Shown: one piece after another, positions 59,334-64,000 of the stretch | Position numbering within the stretch: position 1 is the first letter of the stretch | How the letters are laid out: each line of letters begins with the position of its first letter | DNA from: an uncultured Clostridia bacterium | GTDB taxonomy: Bacteria > Bacillota > Clostridia > TANB77 > CAG-508 | Assembly: GCA_934119935.1 (NCBI GenBank) | Contig: CAKOSX010000002.1 | Span: 124,001-188,000, forward strand | Direction of reading: 5' to 3' | Length of the DNA stretch: 64,000 nt | Translations under genes and position numbers: made by a program | Notes under the pieces: generated by a model | What the model was told of the DNA's origin: nothing | Database searches by the model: none | Seen by the model: only the letters and a program-made list of their open reading frames with translations

Positions 59334-60569
59334 ATGAAAAAACCAGAATTATTGGCCCCAGCAGGGTCTTTTGAAAAAGCTAAGGTTGCATTTATGTATG
59401 GAGCCGATGCAGTATATTGCGGAACTGCTTCACTTTCACTTAGAAGTAGAGCCGAAGTTGATGATAACGACTTGGAAAAAACAATAAAATATGCTCACAG
59501 CATTGGAAAAAAAGTGTATGCAGCACTAAATATTTATGCATGGGATACAAATTATGAAGAAATCGAAAAACAAGTAAAGATGCTAGATGAAGTACATGTT
59601 GATGCAATAATTGCCTCTGACGGTGGAGTTATTCAAAAGATTAGAGAGATTGCTCCAAACATAGAAATACATGTAAGTACTCAGGCAAATGTTGTAAGCT
59701 ATCATGCTGCAAAGTTTTGGTATGATAACGGAGCTAAAAGAGTGATTCTAGGCAGAGAAACGAGCAAAGACCAAATTCAAGAGATAATGAAGAATAAGCC
59801 AGAAGATTTAGAAGTTGAAATGTTTATACACGGCGCATTGTGCTGGGCATATTCTGGAAGATGTTTTTTAAGCGAATATTTATCTTGCAGGTCAGCAAAC
59901 TTAGGTGATTGTTCACAAAGCTGTAGATGGGCATATAATATGTATCTAGAAGAAAAGAATAAACCAGGAAACTTAATGCCTGTCGAAACAGATGAAAACG
60001 GAACATACATATTATCATCGAAAGATTTGTGCTTAATAAAAGAAATTCCACAAATAGTAGAGATGGGCGTTGATAGCTTAAAGATTGAAGGCAGACTAAA
60101 AACAGAATATTATTTAGCATCTGTTGTAAATGTATATAGAAATGCAATAGATGATTACATGGCAAATCCAGAAGAATATGACTATACAAAATATTTAAAA
60201 GAACTTGAAAAAGTAAAGACTAGAGGACTTACAACTTTCTATTTTAATGACAGAAATAATAAAGATTTCCAAGAATATGAGGGGAAACAATATAATCCAG
60301 ATTATGAATTTGGAGGAAAAATTCTTGAAGATAAATCAGAAAATTCAAGAGTATTAATAGAAATAAAGAATAAGTTAAGTGTTGGAGACACATTGGAATT
60401 GATAATTCCAAATGAGATTAAACCACAGGCATTTACAATAGAAAAATTATATGATAGCGAAACTGGCGAAGAGATAAGCACAGTAAATCCAGGAAAACAA
60501 GGACAGACAGTAATATTAGAAATTCCTTTTGAAGTGAAAAAAGGGTGGATATTAAGAAGAAAAAAATAA
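59334..60569 (+). CDS. U32-family tRNA hydroxylation protein TrhP-like
   Basis: 411 residues. It has the U32 family pattern: PELLAPAGSFEKAKVAFMYG, ADAVYCGTASLSLRSRA, VSTQANVVSYHAAKFWY, MFIHGALCWAYSGRCFLSEY and a Cys cluster CRSANLGDCSQSCRW that holds a probable Fe-S cluster, then DSLKIEGRLKTEYYLASV. Members hydroxylate U34 of tRNAs using prephenate-derived chemistry. Adjacent trmR supplies the following methylation, so the pair works on wobble uridine. Older annotations call this collagenase/peptidase U32. Confidence 0.9.
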   Translation: MKKPELLAPAGSFEKAKVAFMYGADAVYCGTASLSLRSRAEVDDNDLEKTIKYAHSIGKKVYAALNIYAWDTNYEEIEKQVKMLDEVHVDAIIASDGGVIQKIREIAPNIEIHVSTQANVVSYHAAKFWYDNGAKRVILGRETSKDQIQEIMKNKPEDLEVEMFIHGALCWAYSGRCFLSEYLSCRSANLGDCSQSCRWAYNMYLEEKNKPGNLMPVETDENGTYILSSKDLCLIKEIPQIVEMGVDSLKIEGRLKTEYYLASVVNVYRNAIDDYMANPEEYDYTKYLKELEKVKTRGLTTFYFNDRNNKDFQEYEGKQYNPDYEFGGKILEDKSENSRVLIEIKNKLSVGDTLELIIPNEIKPQAFTIEKLYDSETGEEISTVNPGKQGQTVILEIPFEVKKGWILRRKK

Positions 60570-60573
60570 TAAA

Positions 60574-60618
60574 AAGGCCTAAACAACTAGAATAATCTGG
60601 CGATTTAGGCTTTTTTTA
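60574..60618. terminator. Terminator between trhP-like and DUF368 genes
   Basis: AGGCCTAAACAACTAGA pairs imperfectly with TCTGGCGATTTAGGCTT, followed by TTTTTT. Confidence 0.8.
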
Positions 60619-60643
60619 TCGATTTAATTAAAAATAAAATGAG

Positions 60644-61471
60644 TTACATTTGAATGTTAACTTTGTTTTCTAAGTTTGCTAATTTATATGACAAAATCAA
60701 GCTAACAAAGAATAATAGGCAACTAATTAATCCGGAAACGCCATGAGCAAAACCTGGAAATAATACAAAAATAGATCCAAGGGTAAAACCTATAATGCAT
60801 AAAGATGTGGATTGATGATGTTTATCAAATAGGTATTTTATAATTCTTATCCAGAGCAGTCCACCAAACAAGAGACCAATCCCCATTGGAATAAGAATAC
60901 GGAAATCTATGGTGGAAACAGCGTTTATATAAGTTGAATATACTCCTAAACACATCAAAATTACGGTGTTGCTGATTCCTGGAACGACTATTCCAACAGC
61001 CATTATGAATCCGGCGAATAAAAGGTAGAAGGGACTTGTTACATTTAAGCTTGTAGCAGTTGTAAATCCGGATTTTTTCTCCAAAATAATTAAGCCAATT
61101 CCAATGAGAAAAGAGATAATCATTGGAATTAATTTTTTTGTATCTATGTATTTATCAGAGGAAGCCTGTTTGAATAAGGCAGGAATAGTGCCAAGAATAA
61201 GACCAATGAAAACATAGCACGACTGGAACTGGTATAATGAAAAGAAATATTTAATAACATTTCCTAGTAGAATTACTCCAACAATACTTCCGAGTCCAAT
61301 AGGAAAAATGAAAAGAAAATTATTTTTTATATCCTTAAAAAAATTGACAATGCTATCTACAAGTTTTTCATAAATTCCAAATATAACACAGAATACACCA
61401 CTACTAACACCAGGCAAAATAGCACCAAAACCTATAAGAATGCCAATTAAAAAATTATAAAAGTATTTCAT
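60644..61471 (-). CDS. DUF368 polyprenyl-phosphate translocase (PopT-like)
   Basis: 275 residues with eight or more membrane spans and two similar halves, each with an ILPGVSSG-type loop (GAILPGVSSGVFCVIFGIYE and GIVVPGISNTVILMCLGVY). DUF368 proteins recycle undecaprenyl phosphate across the membrane for wall and glycan synthesis, alongside DedA-family proteins. It is a single gene convergent with the tRNA-modification operon and divergent from nagZ; GAGGCTATTT precedes its ATG on the reverse strand. Confidence 0.9.
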   Translation of the reverse strand: MKYFYNFLIGILIGFGAILPGVSSGVFCVIFGIYEKLVDSIVNFFKDIKNNFLFIFPIGLGSIVGVILLGNVIKYFFSLYQFQSCYVFIGLILGTIPALFKQASSDKYIDTKKLIPMIISFLIGIGLIILEKKSGFTTATSLNVTSPFYLLFAGFIMAVGIVVPGISNTVILMCLGVYSTYINAVSTIDFRILIPMGIGLLFGGLLWIRIIKYLFDKHHQSTSLCIIGFTLGSIFVLFPGFAHGVSGLISCLLFFVSLILSYKLANLENKVNIQM

Positions 61472-61535
61472 AAATAGCCTCCAGATGATATAATATATGC
61501 AGTATAGAATATTATATTAAAAGAGAGATGATTAT

Positions 61536-62612
61536 ATGAAAGAATTAACTTTAAGAGAGAAAATTGGACAAATGATTATTATAAAAATCTTCGGAAAAGA
61601 ATTATCAGAAGATGCAAAAAAGATGATTGAAGAATATAAAATTGGCGGGGTTATTCTGTACAGAAAAAATTATGATTCGTATGATGAAATGTTAAAACTG
61701 ATAAATAAGATAAAGAAGATTAATAAAGAAGCGGGAAATGTGCCTCTTTTTATAAGCATTGATCAAGAGGGCGGAAGAGTAAATAGAATGCCCCATGAGA
61801 TAAAAAACTTGAAGAGTGCGGGAAAGTTAGTAAGAAGTAACAACGAGAATGTTGTTAAAGCAGCTGGAAGAGTGACGGCAAATATGCTAAAAAATTCTGG
61901 ATTTAACATGGACTATGCTCCTGTTTTAGATATTCAAAGGTTTGATGACGCACATGCGATAGGTGATAGATGCTATGGAAAAAATGCAGAAGATGTAAGC
62001 AAAAACGGAATAATGATAATGAAAGAGTTAGCAATGGGTGGAGTAATCCCTGTAATAAAGCACTTTCCAGGTCATGGTGCAACTAATAAGGACTCTCATT
62101 TTTTCTTACCTGTGATAAATAAGAAAATAGGGGAATTGGAAGCAGATGATTTGATTCCATTTAAGAGGGCAATCGGTCAAGGGGCAGAAGCAATAATGGT
62201 AGGACACTTGGTAATTAAAGATGTGGATAATAGAAATCCAGCATCGTTATCGAAAAAGGTGATAAATGAGTATTTAAGAGATAAGTATAAATATAATGGA
62301 ATTATAATGACAGATGACTTCAAGATGAGAGCCATCAGCTTTAGATATGGCTATACGAGAGCTGCCGTGAAAGCTTTTGATGCAGGAGCAGATATAATAA
62401 TGATTGGAACATCGTATCATACTGTAATTAAGGTTATAAAAAAGATTGAGAAAAATGTAAAGAGTAAAAAATTAAATACAGAAAAACTAGATAATAGTGT
62501 TAAGAGAATAATGAAATTAAAGGAAAAATACGTTATTACAGATGAACCAGCTAATGGCTGTGATATAGAAGGAATAAATAAGCAGATAAATAGTATTAAT
62601 GAAAAAATATAA
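61536..62612 (+). CDS. nagZ: Beta-N-acetylhexosaminidase, GH3 family (NagZ-like)
   Basis: 358 residues, a single GH3 catalytic domain. Seen: LREKIGQMIIIKIFGKEL, FISIDQEGGRVNRMPH, MDYAPVLDI, VIKHFPGHGATNKDSH (acid/base His of NagZ-type enzymes), and the nucleophile Asp in GIIMTDDFKMRAIS. It trims N-acetylglucosamine from muropeptides in wall recycling. No signal peptide, so it is cytoplasmic. AAAAGAGAGATGATT precedes the ATG. Confidence 0.93.
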   Translation: MKELTLREKIGQMIIIKIFGKELSEDAKKMIEEYKIGGVILYRKNYDSYDEMLKLINKIKKINKEAGNVPLFISIDQEGGRVNRMPHEIKNLKSAGKLVRSNNENVVKAAGRVTANMLKNSGFNMDYAPVLDIQRFDDAHAIGDRCYGKNAEDVSKNGIMIMKELAMGGVIPVIKHFPGHGATNKDSHFFLPVINKKIGELEADDLIPFKRAIGQGAEAIMVGHLVIKDVDNRNPASLSKKVINEYLRDKYKYNGIIMTDDFKMRAISFRYGYTRAAVKAFDAGADIIMIGTSYHTVIKVIKKIEKNVKSKKLNTEKLDNSVKRIMKLKEKYVITDEPANGCDIEGINKQINSINEKI

Positions 62613-62696
62613 ATTATAAATTTGAGAAAGTCCAGGCACTATACAACAAAAGCAAACATATATATGTGGTATAGTGAAAAAAATGGAGGTGCTTGT

Positions 62697-63395
62697 ATGC
62701 TAACCATTTCGATGATGGGCTTTTTAAGTTTTTTAAAGACTGCAATTATTGTTGTAGGCTATATTTCAAATAATAATTTGTTTCCAGAACCTCTTACACA
62801 AGACGAAGAGCAGGTTTATTTAAATAGATTAGCACAAGGGGATGAAGAGGCGAAGAACATACTAATAGAGAGAAATTTGAGACTCGTTGCACATGTGTGT
62901 AAAAAATATGCGTCGACAAACGTCGAACAAGAGGACCTTATATCTATAGGGACAATAGGATTAATTAAAGGAATAAAAAGCTTTGATGTGAAAAAGGGGG
63001 CAAGATTGTCAACATATGTCTCAAGATGCATAGATAATGAGATTTTAATGTATTTGAGAAGTATAAAAAAGCAAGGAGCCGAGGTGTATCTTGAGGATGC
63101 AATTGGAAAAGACAAAGATGATAACACTGTGACTTTAAAAGAGGTTTTAGAAAATAACGAGAAAAACATTGAAGATGAAGTTGATTTGAAATTTAAGGTA
63201 AAGAGGCTGTATGAAAAGATAAAAGAGGTTTTAAAAGATAGAGAAAAATTGATAATTGAATTAAGATTTGGCTTGAATGGTGATAAACCTAAAACACAGA
63301 TACAAATTGCTGAGATGATGGGAATATCTAGAAGCTATGTATCTAGAATTGAAACTAAAGCGATAGGGAAACTCGCAAAAGAGTTTAAAGAGTAA
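62697..63395 (+). CDS. sigK: Sporulation sigma factor K precursor (pro-sigma-K), intact gene
   Basis: 232 residues from the ATG at 62697, chosen because AATGGAGGTGCTTG sits just before it. Residues 1-20 are the hydrophobic pro-sequence (LTISMMGFLSFLKTAIIVV) removed on activation. Sigma regions: 2.1-2.2 (AKNILIERNLRLVAHVCKKY, EQEDLISIGTIGLIKGIKSF), 2.4 (ARLSTYVSRCIDNEILMYLR), and region 4 helix-turn-helix (TQIQIAEMMGISRSYVSRIE). It directs late mother-cell genes of sporulation. The gene is continuous, not interrupted by a skin-type element. Confidence 0.95.
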   Translation: MLTISMMGFLSFLKTAIIVVGYISNNNLFPEPLTQDEEQVYLNRLAQGDEEAKNILIERNLRLVAHVCKKYASTNVEQEDLISIGTIGLIKGIKSFDVKKGARLSTYVSRCIDNEILMYLRSIKKQGAEVYLEDAIGKDKDDNTVTLKEVLENNEKNIEDEVDLKFKVKRLYEKIKEVLKDREKLIIELRFGLNGDKPKTQIQIAEMMGISRSYVSRIETKAIGKLAKEFKE

Positions 63396-63452
63396 AATAT
63401 GAGAAAACGGCTGACAAAAAGCGACAAAAAAATACATAAAACGCAGAAATCA

Positions 63453-63481
63453 TTGCAATTTACGGCGAAGAGTGATATAAT
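63453..63481 (+). promoter_or_regulatory. Promoter for the Clp-like gene
   Basis: TTGCAA, a 17 bp spacer, then TATAAT, 35 bp before the start codon. Confidence 0.65.
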
Positions 63482-63515
63482 GCTACTTGCAACTCAGTTG
63501 AAAGGAGTGTATACC

Positions 63516-64000
63516 ATGAGCATCAGATTGTCATCTGAAGTTAAGAGTCTTATCAAGGAAATGGTCTCTACAATCGGGGAATATGAATTGGAGATGCTTA
63601 ACTCGCTAGTACTTTTCAACGTACTCCTTATGAATCAGTTCTTTTCTGATTTGTGTGGGGCATCTTCGAAGTGTGAAGCTGAGCATATTATCGATTGTAG
63701 CGAAAAAATGATGGACAGTAAACAGTTCAATGAAGAAGAGGTGAAAACTGAAAAGGAAAAAACAATTTTTGATGCATGCTTAACGGAAGCGGAAGTGGAG
63801 AATCAACAAGAGATTCACTATTCGCAAAGCTTGGCTGATGTGTTCGCATATGCAGCCTTAATGGTTCAAGACGAGAAACGAACAGAAGTTACATGGGAAG
63901 ACATTGTAATTTCCTTTATGGAAAATATGTCTGATGAAATGAAGGAATTGTTAGGCTATTATGGAACAAATATCGCAGTATTAAAGGAGAACTTTGAGAG
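63516..64000 (+). CDS. N-terminal part of a Clp-family AAA+ ATPase-like protein (3' truncated by window)
   Basis: The frame is open from ATG 63516 (AAAGGAGTG upstream) to the window edge, 161 residues. Residues about 105-160 resemble the second half of a Clp N-domain repeat: SLADVFAYAALMVQDEKRTE, VTWEDIVISFMENMSDEMKE, then LLGYYGTNIAVLKENFE, comparable to the TxEHLLLALL...LLEACGVDLxxLRxxLE pattern of ClpA/ClpC. The preceding 100 residues are helical and acidic, without a recognised motif. No ATPase motif is in view. Codons are visibly richer in G and C (CTT, ATC, GAG) than neighbours. Confidence 0.55.
   Translation, partial: MSIRLSSEVKSLIKEMVSTIGEYELEMLNSLVLFNVLLMNQFFSDLCGASSKCEAEHIIDCSEKMMDSKQFNEEEVKTEKEKTIFDACLTEAEVENQQEIHYSQSLADVFAYAALMVQDEKRTEVTWEDIVISFMENMSDEMKELLGYYGTNIAVLKENFE

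Noticed and set aside
62905..62912. TCGAA-containing 0A-box-like match within sigK
   Set aside because: It lies inside the coding sequence, reads ACGTCGAA instead of TGTCGAA, and has no promoter next to it.
1..64000. TGA read as tryptophan (genetic code 4)
   Set aside because: No intact gene needs an internal TGA codon, and TGG is used for all visible conserved Trp positions. The data show TGA avoidance, not reassignment.
1..64000. CRISPR arrays, prophage or complete insertion sequences
   Set aside because: No regularly spaced direct repeats, integrase, transposase or phage structural genes were found. The repeats present are REP-like or foldback, and the only tandem repeats encode LRR units.

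Overview
The window looks like a chromosomal segment of an uncultured, low-GC, spore-forming member of the Clostridia, plausibly a gut lineage. Supporting signs are the very AT-rich coding sequence, AGA as the dominant arginine codon, strong AGGAGG ribosome binding sites, and sporulation genes: spoIVB, the cotJA-cotJB-cotJC spore-coat operon, an intact pro-sigma-K gene and a cortex-lysis-type GH18 enzyme. Type IV prepilin-like N-termini of the form GITLIALVVTI are also common in uncultured gut Clostridia. Species-level placement cannot be made from the sequence alone.

Layout. 1-7.1 kb: end of tpiA, gpmI, an orphan YezG-type immunity protein, a secreted GH18 hydrolase, greA and deoD. 7.4-15.7 kb: ruvA next to rarA, an Rsm22-type methyltransferase, an NfeD/SPFH membrane pair, secG and rnr. 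16-24.6 kb: a T-box leader with pheS-pheT, a hydrolase, a candidate sRNA/small-peptide locus, radA and disA. 24.7-31.4 kb: a membrane-anchored cyclophilin, spoIVB, a HdeD-like protein, a GNAT enzyme, an M14 peptidase with two frameshifts, a broken toxin-antitoxin pair, a DUF5684-like membrane protein and a small zinc-ribbon protein. 31.5-42.4 kb: mscL, pyk, the cotJ operon, a polysaccharide deacetylase, a Fic/antitoxin pair, ppaC, a DUF3006 plus MBL-hydrolase pair, tRNA-Leu and an FGE/SUMF1-fold protein. 42.5-55.7 kb: rpsO, pnp, a membrane glycosyltransferase, a prepilin-BspA surface protein, a three-gene glycosyltransfer operon, a P-loop/Asp23-like protein, a cmk-plsC fusion and an S1-domain protein. 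55.9-64 kb: typA, a second sRNA locus, hpt, the tRNA wobble-modification pair trmR-trhP, a DUF368 undecaprenyl-phosphate translocase, nagZ, sigK and the start of a Clp-like ATPase.

Functional themes are lower glycolysis (tpiA, gpmI, pyk), RNA turnover and translation (rnr, pnp, rpsO, pheST, typA), sporulation (SpoIVB belongs to the pathway that activates sigma-K; CotJ builds coat) and cell-envelope glycan work (GH18, GH3, NodB deacetylase, glycosyltransferases, DUF368).

The intergenic DNA is unusually structured. There are at least seven copies of a 29-30 nt palindromic REP, about four copies of a second GGGGACGGAG repeat family, and three copies of a foldback element with a conserved, covarying core whose 20-26 bp outer arms are different in every copy. 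A fourth element shares that architecture but not the core. Two loci share a Spo0A-box/promoter/sRNA-like module with base-exact spacing. Decoding also looks odd. I found no in-frame CGG codon and no TGA stop in any intact gene, and the two frameshifts in the M14 peptidase gene both fall exactly on CGG. These are by-eye observations that need computation to confirm.
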